64,000 nucleotides of DNA from assembly GCA_937872925.1 (NCBI GenBank), contig CALMUT010000014.1:1-64000 (forward strand), read 5' to 3'. Both the position numbers and the translations under genes were made by a program. Shown one piece after another: positions 25,355 to 33,353 of this stretch. The notes below the pieces were generated by a model, which saw nothing but the letters and a program-made list of their open reading frames with translations, was not told the DNA's origin and made no database searches. The stretch comes from an uncultured Myxococcales bacterium. Lineage in GTDB: Bacteria > Myxococcota_A > Polyangia > Polyangiales > Polyangiaceae. Position 1 is the first letter of the stretch. Each line of letters starts with the position of its first letter.

Positions 25355-26328
25355 GCGACGCCCTCGTCATCCGCGGTTTGACCAAGACCTACGGCCGCAC
25401 GGTTGCCCTCGACGGCCTCGATCTGCGCGTGCCCAAAGGCGTGATCTGCGGCTTCATCGGTCCCAACGGCGCCGGTAAGACCACCACCTTCGGCATCACC
25501 GGCGGCCTGATCCGCGCAGACCATGGCGAGGTCGACATCCTGGGCAAAGGCGCGCTCTCACCGCAAGCGCATCCCGGCTTGCTCACCATGTTGCCCCAAG
25601 ACTGCGAGCTGTCGCCCCATGTCTCGCTGCGGCAGCTGCTGACCTACTACGCACGCCTGCAGGGGCTCTCCGCGCACAAGGCGGCAAAGGACGTCGACGC
25701 GCGCCTCGACGAGGTTGCGCTTACGGATCGCGCCGAAGCGCGCATCAAGACACTGTCGCACGGCATGCGCCGCCGTGTTGCCATCGCCCAGGCCCTGCTC
25801 GGATCGCCATCTCTCGTGCTACTCGACGAGCCGACCAGCGGCCTCGACCCGGAGCTGGTCGTGCGCATGCGCGAAGTCTTCGCGTCGCACCGCGGCAAGC
25901 GCACTCTGGTCGTCAGCTCCCACAACCTGCTCGAGCTCGAGGCGCTCTGCGACCACGTGATCTTCATCCAGCGCGGCCGCTGCACCCGTGAAGGCAGCAT
26001 GGCCGAAGTCACCGAGCAGGGCTTGGTGATGCGTTACACCGTAGAAAACGCCGTTGATCTGAGCGCACTGGAGCAGGCACAGCCCGAACTGGAGATCAGC
26101 TGGTCTGCGAAGACGCTTGTCGCGCGCGGCTCCGGTAGCTGGACGGCCGCCAACCTGAACGCCACCATCGTGCCCTACCTGCTGCATATGAACGCCGGCC
26201 TGCTGGAGATCCGCCGCGGCAAGTCCTTGGAAGACGCCTACATGGCCGGTAAAGCCCAGGACGACGCCGACGCCGAGGCCGAAGCGCGCGAAAGCTACGA
26301 CGACGAAGACGACGAGCGCGACGATTGA
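25351..26328 (+). CDS. ABC transporter ATP-binding protein
   Basis: 325 residues. Nucleotide-binding domain with Walker A GPNGAGKTT (about residues 36-44), signature LSHGMRRRVAIAQALL (the Gln of LSGGQ replaced), Walker B LVLLDEPTSGLDP and the His region VSSHNLLELEAL. The last 30 residues are a strongly acidic tail (DDADAEAEARESYDDEDDERDD), unusual for the family. Partner of the upstream permease. Confidence 0.93.
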   Translation: MSDALVIRGLTKTYGRTVALDGLDLRVPKGVICGFIGPNGAGKTTTFGITGGLIRADHGEVDILGKGALSPQAHPGLLTMLPQDCELSPHVSLRQLLTYYARLQGLSAHKAAKDVDARLDEVALTDRAEARIKTLSHGMRRRVAIAQALLGSPSLVLLDEPTSGLDPELVVRMREVFASHRGKRTLVVSSHNLLELEALCDHVIFIQRGRCTREGSMAEVTEQGLVMRYTVENAVDLSALEQAQPELEISWSAKTLVARGSGSWTAANLNATIVPYLLHMNAGLLEIRRGKSLEDAYMAGKAQDDADAEAEARESYDDEDDERDD

Positions 26329-26334
26329 GCGAAC

Positions 26335-27276
26335 CTAACCTTTGAGCTTTCCGCGCAGCGTCTTGCGGTCGATTCCCAAGATCTTCGCAGCCTGGGTCTT
26401 GTTTCCCCCGACACTGTCGAGCACCGAACGGATGTGCGCCAGTTCGACCTGGCGCAAGCCACTGGAAGGGGTTTTCGACATGGGCGGGCGTAGCCGCATG
26501 TGTTGGGGCAAGTCCACGATGCGCACGTCGCTACCCTCGACCATAACCGTCAGGCGCTGCACCAGGTTCTGCAGCTCGCGCACGTTGCCCGGCCAGTCGT
26601 AGGTGCGCAAAGCAGCTAGCACGGCGCGGTTGAACTTCAGCGGTGTCCGGTTCTGATCGGCAGCGAAACGCTCCGCAAAATGGCGAATCAACAGCTCGAT
26701 GTCATTTCCACGGACACGCAGCGGCGGCACGTGGACCACCACGACGCTGACGCGATAGTACAGGTCCTCGCGAAAGGTGCCCGCATCCACCATGGCGCGG
26801 AGGTCCCGGCTCGTCGCTGCCAAGATGCGCACATCGACGCCACGCGGCTTCGTGGCGCCGAGCATGTACACGCGGCGATCTTGCACGACGCGCAGCAGCT
26901 TCACCTGCAGCTTCGGCGAGAGCTCGCTGATTTCGTCGAGCAACAGCGTGCCGCCATCGCTGGCTTGGAAGAAGCCCACGTGGTCGGCGCTCGCCCCGGT
27001 GAACGCGCCGCGGGCATGGCCAAAGAGCTCGCTCTCGAAGAGCTCCGAAGGCACCGCACCGCAGTTGACCGGGACGAAGGGACCCTCCCGCCGCGCGCTT
27101 TGACGGTGAATTGCCGCCGCGACCAGCTCTTTGCCGACGCCGCTTTCTCCGAGAATGAGCGCACCTGCATTGCTCGCTGCGACCTTGCTGATGGTGGAAA
27201 ACACCGTCCGCATGGCTGGCGACTCGCCCACCATGCCGACTGGCACCCGGGGCCCGGTGCCCCCCGCCTGCGTCAC
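26335..27276 (-). CDS. Sigma-54 activator lacking a sensory domain (PspF-like)
   Basis: 313-residue AAA+ enhancer-binding protein. Only about 16 residues precede the AAA+ core, so it has no receiver or GAF domain, as in PspF. Visible: Walker A GESGVGKE (43-50), the GAFTGA loop that contacts sigma-54 (90-95), Walker [11 protein letters not shown] (108-117), arginine-finger region, and a C-terminal Fis-type HTH ([20 protein letters not shown]). It should activate sigma-54 promoters unless held back by a partner. Two GG-N10-GC promoters lie across the gap to its right. GTG start at 27276, after a purine-rich stretch. Confidence 0.9.
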   Translation of the reverse strand: MTQAGGTGPRVPVGMVGESPAMRTVFSTISKVAASNAGALILGESGVGKELVAAAIHRQSARREGPFVPVNCGAVPSELFESELFGHARGAFTGASADHVGFFQASDGGTLLLDEISELSPKLQVKLLRVVQDRRVYMLGATKPRGVDVRILAATSRDLRAMVDAGTFREDLYYRVSVVVVHVPPLRVRGNDIELLIRHFAERFAADQNRTPLKFNRAVLAALRTYDWPGNVRELQNLVQRLTVMVEGSDVRIVDLPQHMRLRPPMSKTPSSGLRQVELAHIRSVLDSVGGNKTQAAKILGIDRKTLRGKLKG

Positions 27277-27435
27277 TCCTCGCCCTCCCTGAACCGCACC
27301 ACGCCCTCACGACTTGCCGCCGTCCGACATCCGCACGGCGCGCCCCGCTCCGATCTTCAGCGTATCACCTCAGCTATTCTGCGCCCGGGGAGTTTTGTAC
27401 CGGTCAGAACCTGGGCCGGGGCAACAAGTCCGGGG

Positions 27436-27454
27436 GGATCTCCCGTTGAGATCC
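27436..27454. promoter_or_regulatory. 19-bp dyad, candidate activator-binding site
   Basis: GGATCTC (27436-27442) and GAGATCC (27448-27454) are perfect inverted arms around CCGTT. It is about 175-195 bp upstream of the -24/-12 element at 27629, the usual distance for sites bound by sigma-54 activators. It lies between that promoter and the activator gene. Assignment to this activator is inference. Confidence 0.5.
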
Positions 27455-27628
27455 GTCAAGTCAATCCAGGTGTCGTCCAGGTGCGCGGGTTTCTCAGACA
27501 CAACCGGAGCGCATGCTCCCACCGGGGCGCAATTCCCCACCTGCCCTGGGGTCCCTAGCCCGCAGCGCGCTAGCGCTCGACACCACAAACGCCGCTTCAG
27601 CGCCAATCCCGCGAGCGTCAGCACTCAC

Positions 27629-27644
27629 TGGCACATCCTGTGCT
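27629..27644 (+). promoter_or_regulatory. Candidate sigma-54 (-24/-12) promoter
   Basis: TGGCACATCCTGTGCT has GG at 27630-27631 and GC at 27642-27643 with the required 10-base separation, and matches TGGCAC-N5-TTGCW except for one base in the -12 box. A start near 27655 would give a 26-nt leader to the small gene at 27681. Confidence 0.6.
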
Positions 27645-27680
27645 CTTGATTGACATGCACACAACCGAAGGGGGTGCATC

Positions 27681-27797
27681 ATGGAACCATGGCTGCTCTT
27701 TCTGATTGGGGTCGTCGCCACGACAATCCCAGCCATCGGGATCTCGCTACTGCTCGCCTACGCAGATCACAAACGCGACCTAGACCAACACGTCTAG
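27681..27797 (+). CDS. 38-residue single-pass membrane peptide
   Basis: Very short reading frame with one hydrophobic helix (PWLLFLIGVVATTIPAIGIS, residues 3-22, continuing LLLAYA) and a charged tail ending DHKRDLDQHV. A G-rich ribosome-binding run, GGGGG (27670-27674), precedes the ATG by 6 bases. The sigma-54-type promoter at 27629 points into it. Size and layout are like small stress or transporter-associated membrane peptides; it bears no strong resemblance to PspB. Function unknown. Confidence 0.55.
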   Translation: MEPWLLFLIGVVATTIPAIGISLLLAYADHKRDLDQHV

Positions 27798-28041
27798 CCT
27801 GCCGCACGGTTGATCACAGAAAGCACCCGCTTTTGCGCTAGCGGCCCACGCCAGGATCACTGAGCCATCGATAGCCAGGGGGTGTGCCGCCGGCGCGGAG
27901 CAGGTCCGGCGCGGAGCGCGTTTGCCGTAGGCTACCACCGTGAACCTGCCTTCATGGTGCTGGCGGAACACGGGTGTGCGTTCCGTCACACTTCGGCGTA
28001 GCGGACCTGGAGTATGCTGCCTGGGCACGCAGCGAATCACG

Positions 28042-28058
28042 TTGGCACGCGGTTCGCA
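28042..28058 (+). promoter_or_regulatory. Candidate sigma-54 promoter of esterase operon
   Basis: TTGGCACGCGGTTCGCA matches TGGCACG-N4-TTGCA with one mismatch; GG is at 28044-28045 and GC at 28056-28057, 10 bases apart. Predicted start near 28070, with AAGGAG in the leader, 46 bases upstream of the ATG at 28104 from the element's end. Confidence 0.65.
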
Positions 28059-28103
28059 CTTGCAACCGATGACCCGTAGCGCCGAAGGAGAAGACGAACG
28101 CAC

Positions 28104-28973
28104 ATGCTGAAGCGCCTATCGCGAGCACTGCCCGTGGCCCTTGCCCTGATGGGGTGCTCCGCGCCCTCGGAGATCTTGGACGTCTCCTACGACGACCGCT
28201 TCGGGGAGCGCACAACCATGGACATCTACCTGCCTGCCGGCGAGCCGACCCAGAGCCCCGCCATCGTGATGATCCACGGTGGCGCATGGCGCTTTGGTAG
28301 CAAGGACGCGTACCGGGACGCCGCCGTGCGCATGGCGCGCTCGGGATGGGTGGCGGTGACGATCAACTACCGTTTGGGCTCCGCCGGTATGTACCCACGA
28401 GCGGTTCAGGACTGCGTCTGCGCCATTTCCTTCTTGCGCCGCAACGCCGACGACTACGGCATCGATCCGAATCGCGTTGCGGTGACGGGCTACTCGGCGG
28501 GTGGGCATCTGGCTTCCTTAGTTGGATTGGCCGCAGACCTGCCAGAGCACGTGCCGGACTGCGCGTCGGGAGGCACAACCTTGCCAAACGCGATCATCAG
28601 CGCCGCGGGCGCTCAAGATCTGCACGGCAAGGACCGCGCATGGGTGCGCGACTTCCTAGGGGGCAGCGAAAACCAGGTGCCGCAGCGTTACAACAAGGCC
28701 TCGCCGATCTTCCACGTGGCGCCGAACAAACCGCCGCTACTGATGACGACGGGTGGCGCCGACTGGTTCGCGGATTTCGGCGACCTGAACAAGATGCGGG
28801 ACGACATGCTGGACAGCGGCAACGACGCGCAGCTGCTACTCATCAACGGCGGCGGTCACTTGATCAATCCCGATGAAAACGTAGGCGCTGTCGACCTTGA
28901 AGTCGCAGATATGACGCCCGAAGGCTGGACGGCCATGAGCGACTTTCTTGACCGCACGCTGGGGTGGCCTTGA
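28104..28973 (+). CDS. Lipoprotein alpha/beta-hydrolase (esterase)
   Basis: 289 residues. Lipoprotein signal ending LALMGC, then an alpha/beta-hydrolase of the BD-FAE/carboxylesterase type: oxyanion box MIHGGAWRFGS, nucleophile elbow GYSAGGH (Ser), Asp in GGADWFADF and His in NGGGHLI. So it is an exported ester- or lipid-hydrolysing enzyme held on a membrane. Its end overlaps the next gene, and a sigma-54-type promoter lies just upstream. Confidence 0.9.
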   Translation: MLKRLSRALPVALALMGCSAPSEILDVSYDDRFGERTTMDIYLPAGEPTQSPAIVMIHGGAWRFGSKDAYRDAAVRMARSGWVAVTINYRLGSAGMYPRAVQDCVCAISFLRRNADDYGIDPNRVAVTGYSAGGHLASLVGLAADLPEHVPDCASGGTTLPNAIISAAGAQDLHGKDRAWVRDFLGGSENQVPQRYNKASPIFHVAPNKPPLLMTTGGADWFADFGDLNKMRDDMLDSGNDAQLLLINGGGHLINPDENVGAVDLEVADMTPEGWTAMSDFLDRTLGWP

Positions 28974-29548
28974 GACACCTGTGCGCAGTGCTCGTATTCT
29001 GCGGCGCCGGCCTGTTCGCTTCGAATGGCCACCCAGCGGAAAAGCCCGAGCCAAAGCTCGAACCGGGGCCGCGCAATGCGCTCTCCGTGCACCCGTTTTC
29101 GATTTCGTCCCACGGCTTGGCAGTTCAATACGAGAACTACCTGTTCCCGCGTCACTGGAGCTTGGCGACGGGCCTCGGCTTTCGTTCGTCTAGCCGCGGA
29201 GACTATTCGTCCTGGGTCACCTCGGTCGGCTTCGAGCCACGCTATTGGCTATGGGGCACGGATCGCTCGACCACTTTAGGCGCCGACGCCATGGTGGGTC
29301 CTTTTGCGTCTGTGCGTCTAGACGTTAGCTGGATGTCCATGACCGACACACGCAACGATCGCTGGGCGGGAGGCAACGTCGGGGTGTCCGCAGTCGCGGG
29401 CATCGGGTGGCGGTTTGCAGTCGGGCAGGTGGAACTGTCACCGAGCTTCGGCCTCGGCACCCGTTCGGACTTCGATCCGCGCGGTCGCCTCGCGCCCTGG
29501 ACGCGCGCGGTAGTGCGTTTCGATTGGACCGTCGGCTACATGTTCTGA
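28964..29548 (+). CDS. Small outer-membrane beta-barrel protein
   Basis: 194 residues. A signal (HLCAVLVFCGAGLFA) is followed by amphipathic strands with alternating aromatic residues, for example WSLATGLGFRS and SSWVTSVGFEPRYWLWG, and the chain ends in Phe (VGYMF), as outer-membrane barrels do. The start is GTG 28964 or TTG 28970; both overlap the end of the hydrolase gene, so translation is coupled. Probably an 8-stranded barrel co-produced with the esterase. Confidence 0.7.
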   Translation: MALRHLCAVLVFCGAGLFASNGHPAEKPEPKLEPGPRNALSVHPFSISSHGLAVQYENYLFPRHWSLATGLGFRSSSRGDYSSWVTSVGFEPRYWLWGTDRSTTLGADAMVGPFASVRLDVSWMSMTDTRNDRWAGGNVGVSAVAGIGWRFAVGQVELSPSFGLGTRSDFDPRGRLAPWTRAVVRFDWTVGYMF

Positions 29549-29615
29549 AGCTTCGACGCTTATCCGTCAAAACCGGCATTTCAACCGAGCCAGAACCCGG
29601 AGCTGGAGCCGCACC

Positions 29616-31388
29616 TCAGGCCTTGCGGCGACGACGTCGGCTCAGGATAAGTCCTGCGCCCACTGCGAGCCACCACGCAGCGCCGCGTTCCGGCTGCTGA
29701 CCCGGCGTGCGACAGCCACAACCGCCGTCGTCCCCGGCGCTCGCGCTGCCACCGCCCGCGGCGGCACTTCCACCCCCTGCAGCAGCAGCGCCACCTGCGG
29801 CTGCGTTGCCAGCTGTACCGGCGCTTCCGCCGTTGGCACCCACGCCGCCGCTCGCGCTAGCTCCGGCGCCGGCGCTTCCGGCGCTGGCTGCTGCGCCCGC
29901 GCTGCCCGCGGCTCCTGCACTGCCCGCAGCTCCCGCTTGTCCGCCGACGCCGCCAGCGCCGCCCGTGCCACCTTCAGCGACGTCCGTTACCGCCACGAAT
30001 ATGCTCTGAGTATCACACGCATTCAGCGGGTCGCAGACCTGCACCGTGAGCTCGTAGATGTTATCGCCATTGCTATCTGCCGGCGCTTCGAAATCCGGCG
30101 GCGCGTTAAAGACGAGCACGCCGGTAGACGGGTTGATGCTGAACAACGCCGCGTCCAAGCCGCCGGAGATGGAGTACACCAGGGTTTGGCCAGTGTTCGG
30201 ATCCGTCGCCGTCACCGTCGTGACGGCCGTCGTGTTCTCGGGAACGCTAATGTACGCCTTGTCTTCGGCGCCGTTGCTGGTGATCTCAGGGGGAAGGTTG
30301 CTCGAGCCCGTTTGGTTCGGCAGGTTGAAGCCAAGGGTGCAGCCACCGGCCGCAAGCGTGGATAGAGCCGGCGTGTCCACATTTGGCGTATCCACAACGA
30401 GGAACGCAGTCTTGGCATTGCCGGTGTAGTAGATCTTGTTGTCGATCCCGAGCTTGGCGCCGCCCCAGCCCGTCTCGCTGTTCAGTGAGATGATGTTCTT
30501 GTCTGAGAGGCGCACGCGCTTGGGTGTCCCACTCCAACCTTCGCTACCGTCGGTGTAGTACAGGCGCGTAGAGTCCGGAGACCAGGCGACGGAGTAGCCG
30601 ACGGCTCCGGCAACCTGCGTCTGCACATTGCTCACCGCGCCCGTGGCCTGATTGAAGTCTGCGGTTGCAATCAAACCTTGCACGCCACTCGTGCCTGAAA
30701 TCCCAATCGCCAGACGCGTGACTTTGGGGGAGTGCACGATGCTGCCGCGCGCGGCCGTGCCCGTCAGCCCAGTGCTCGAAAGCACCGGCGTCGCAGAAAC
30801 TCCCGTCGCTGTGACTTGATAGGCGCGGACCGTTGCGCGGGTGTCCAGGGTCAGCACCCAGAAGTCGGAACCGTTGGCGTGGGGAAAGAAGCCCAGTGCC
30901 TCGCCGCTGTTCCATGTGCCCAGGCTGGTCGATGCGGAAATCGTCCCCGCGCCGCCACCCGCCAGGTCGACCAGGTGGTACGCGATAGTGCCATTGGCGG
31001 CGATCACGGCGTTGTTCGTGAACACGTAGAACTGATCCGCAGTGCCGCCCGGCTTCGGCACCATCAGCGCCGGCTCTGTGGTGGTGGCGTTGGCCGCCAG
31101 CGTCCCGGAGATCAACGCGTGCGTGGCGCCGTTGTAGAGGTTCAGCCCGTCCGTGTACAGCTTGAGCGCGCCGGCCGGAGTGGTCCACACCGCGCCGCCT
31201 TCGAAGCCGGAGCGCGCGCCGACCACTCCTTTGCAGGTCACCGTCGGCGGCGCCGTTGCGAAGTCGAGCAGTAGCTGGTTGTTAGCGTTGCCCGCATACC
31301 AAACCTGCTCATGCAATTGAGCGGATGCCGACGCTCCAACCGAGAGCAGTGCCGCCGTACTCAATACCCCAATCCAACGAAAACGCAT
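29616..31388 (-). CDS. Secreted beta-propeller/cadherin MYXO-CTERM protein
   Basis: 590 residues. Signal peptide (LSTAALLSVGASASA), then about 320 residues of repeated beta-propeller-like strands (SPDSTRLYYTDG, GIDNKIYYTGN), a cadherin-like region with ENTTAVTTVTATDPN and PPDFEAPADSNGDNIYELTVQ, a Gly/Ala/Ser linker of about 100 residues, and a C-terminal GDDGGCGC, hydrophobic segment and RRRRRKA: a MYXO-CTERM-like anchor. It is probably surface-exposed for adhesion or recognition. Confidence 0.85.
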   Translation of the reverse strand: MRFRWIGVLSTAALLSVGASASAQLHEQVWYAGNANNQLLLDFATAPPTVTCKGVVGARSGFEGGAVWTTPAGALKLYTDGLNLYNGATHALISGTLAANATTTEPALMVPKPGGTADQFYVFTNNAVIAANGTIAYHLVDLAGGGAGTISASTSLGTWNSGEALGFFPHANGSDFWVLTLDTRATVRAYQVTATGVSATPVLSSTGLTGTAARGSIVHSPKVTRLAIGISGTSGVQGLIATADFNQATGAVSNVQTQVAGAVGYSVAWSPDSTRLYYTDGSEGWSGTPKRVRLSDKNIISLNSETGWGGAKLGIDNKIYYTGNAKTAFLVVDTPNVDTPALSTLAAGGCTLGFNLPNQTGSSNLPPEITSNGAEDKAYISVPENTTAVTTVTATDPNTGQTLVYSISGGLDAALFSINPSTGVLVFNAPPDFEAPADSNGDNIYELTVQVCDPLNACDTQSIFVAVTDVAEGGTGGAGGVGGQAGAAGSAGAAGSAGAAASAGSAGAGASASGGVGANGGSAGTAGNAAAGGAAAAGGGSAAAGGGSASAGDDGGCGCRTPGQQPERGAAWWLAVGAGLILSRRRRRKA

Positions 31389-31511
31389 CTTCCTACCCTA
31401 ACAGCTTCCGCTCGGCGATGCAGGAGACGGCGCAGCTGGGCCAAACCCAGCTTACTAGTACTTGTCGGTCACTTGGGGGTCCGTGACACGCGCCTTCGGC
31501 GAGCATGAGCT

Positions 31512-33290
31512 TCACGACGAACGTCGGCGGAGCCCGATCAGACCCAGCGCCAACGCCGACAGCCCCAAGGGCAGGGATCCGCCACGCCCAGGCACACTGC
31601 AGCCGCATCCACCGCCCGCAGGTTCGGTTTGGTCGAGGGCGCTGCCGCCGGTCCCGTTGCCCGCGTTGCCCCCGTTGCCCGCGTTGCCGGACCCGCCGAT
31701 GCCGCTTGCTGCACCCGCACCCGCAGTGCCGCCGGCTCCCGGCGGTGGCCAGCCCTGCGACTGGTTCCACGCGGCGAGCAGCGAATCGATCTTGGCGCTA
31801 TTGTCGACCAACACGATCTTACCGGCACCCGGCATGTACTCCTCGATGCTCTCGACCCATGGCATCTGGCTGTCCCACGGGGGCCACTGGCCGCCGTCCA
31901 AGGCAACCTGACGGCTGTCCGGCAAGATCATGCCGGAAGATCCGTTGCAGGTAGTGAGACGAGTTGCGACCTGAAAGGCTTGCACCGGGGGCAAGCCGGG
32001 GCGCGGGTGAAACATGGGATCTTCCGTCATCTCTAGGGGCGAGATGGTGGTGAACATGCGCGTCAAATACGGCCACTTCTGCAGCAGTCCTTGGGCGTGT
32101 TTGCCAGGGTCTTCGATGCGCGACTTGAAGTCGGCGGCGAACTTCGTGGCGTCCCACGCGCTCTGGTCGATCAGCCCGACGTTGCAAGATAGACACGAAT
32201 AGAACTTCGCCGCAGACATGCTGGCGGGCACCGGCAAGTACTCGTCGAGCAAAGGCTGCAGCAACGGGTGGTTGAAGACGCAGATATTTTCGTTGAAGCA
32301 CTGCGCCAAGTTCTGATTGGTCAGTTCGTCGATGACTTTTTCCGGAGCCAAACCCGTGAACGCCGCAGAGTTCCAACTCGAGCTGTACACCGTAGAAGGC
32401 GGCACCACGGCGCTCGACCCGGCGTACTCAGTGACGAACGCTCGGCCGTTGGCCACAGCGCTGTCGGCGCCTCGGCTGACGCTTTGCATGTAGTTCGACG
32501 CGAAGCTGTTCCAGTCGATGCGCACGGGATTGAGGGTGATGTGTTTGTAGTTGGTGGGCACGACGCGGTCGTCACCGAGGAAAAATGTGCGCACTCCCAT
32601 GTCTTCGGTAGCAGCAACAGCCGTCAGCTTGAGGGGAACGCAGGGCTCGGTACCCGCATACTTGAAGACCAGTGGGTGGATCTCGTCGACGCTCGCGCCC
32701 GCGGTCATCTTGATGGCCACAAAGACGTAGTTCTGGTTGACGTAGTCTTTGAGGATGTCTGTCGCGGACGGAATGCTCTGGTAGTTGTTAGTGCTCAGCC
32801 AATCACTAACTTCTTGCGCGGTGCCGCCTTGCAGCACCGTGACCACGAATGCACCCACCGTTTCCTTGAAAACCACGGTCGGTCCGCCGCCGGCGCCTGC
32901 TGCGCCGCTGGCACCGCCGAACCCACCGGTGGCAGAACCACCGGATCCACCGTTGCCACATAGCGACTGAGTGTTGAAGGAGTAGGTCGGCGCAGTGCCC
33001 TGCAGCATGCGCTGGAACAGAAGCTGAGAGCCGACCGACACTGTCGGCACCTTGGGCATGGGCACCACCCAGGCAAAGCGCTCCGCAACCCCCTGATACT
33101 GGATCTGTACATGCGCTTCGACGTTCTGGCCGTCCATCACGAACAAGATGTTCTCCCCAGATTGGTCCACCGGCATGGCGGTAGGACCCGTGTCGCAGAA
33201 GGTGCCTCCGCAGGCACTGGCCGATTCAGTCATCGCGCCCAGTAGCAGCACGGACGCACTCGCGATGGCTAAACTGTGCAGCGTTTTCAT
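31512..33290 (-). CDS. DUF2330 family MYXO-CTERM protein
   Basis: 592 residues. Signal peptide, then CGGTFCDTGPTAMPVDQSGENILFV, the hallmark opening of DUF2330 proteins, which are exported and of unknown function. The central region carries further Cys pairs (FNENICVFNHPLL, SCLSCNVG) and the C-terminus has a Gly/Ala linker, GGGCGCSVPGRGG, a hydrophobic helix and RRRSS. The same general design as the gene at 29616, immediately downstream in the same direction with 123 bp between. Confidence 0.85.
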   Translation of the reverse strand: MKTLHSLAIASASVLLLGAMTESASACGGTFCDTGPTAMPVDQSGENILFVMDGQNVEAHVQIQYQGVAERFAWVVPMPKVPTVSVGSQLLFQRMLQGTAPTYSFNTQSLCGNGGSGGSATGGFGGASGAAGAGGGPTVVFKETVGAFVVTVLQGGTAQEVSDWLSTNNYQSIPSATDILKDYVNQNYVFVAIKMTAGASVDEIHPLVFKYAGTEPCVPLKLTAVAATEDMGVRTFFLGDDRVVPTNYKHITLNPVRIDWNSFASNYMQSVSRGADSAVANGRAFVTEYAGSSAVVPPSTVYSSSWNSAAFTGLAPEKVIDELTNQNLAQCFNENICVFNHPLLQPLLDEYLPVPASMSAAKFYSCLSCNVGLIDQSAWDATKFAADFKSRIEDPGKHAQGLLQKWPYLTRMFTTISPLEMTEDPMFHPRPGLPPVQAFQVATRLTTCNGSSGMILPDSRQVALDGGQWPPWDSQMPWVESIEEYMPGAGKIVLVDNSAKIDSLLAAWNQSQGWPPPGAGGTAGAGAASGIGGSGNAGNGGNAGNGTGGSALDQTEPAGGGCGCSVPGRGGSLPLGLSALALGLIGLRRRSS

Positions 33291-33353
33291 GTCGTTTCAC
33301 TCCCCACACCCGGCTCCAGTCCGAGCAACTTGAACGAATAAGGTTGGCCGACG

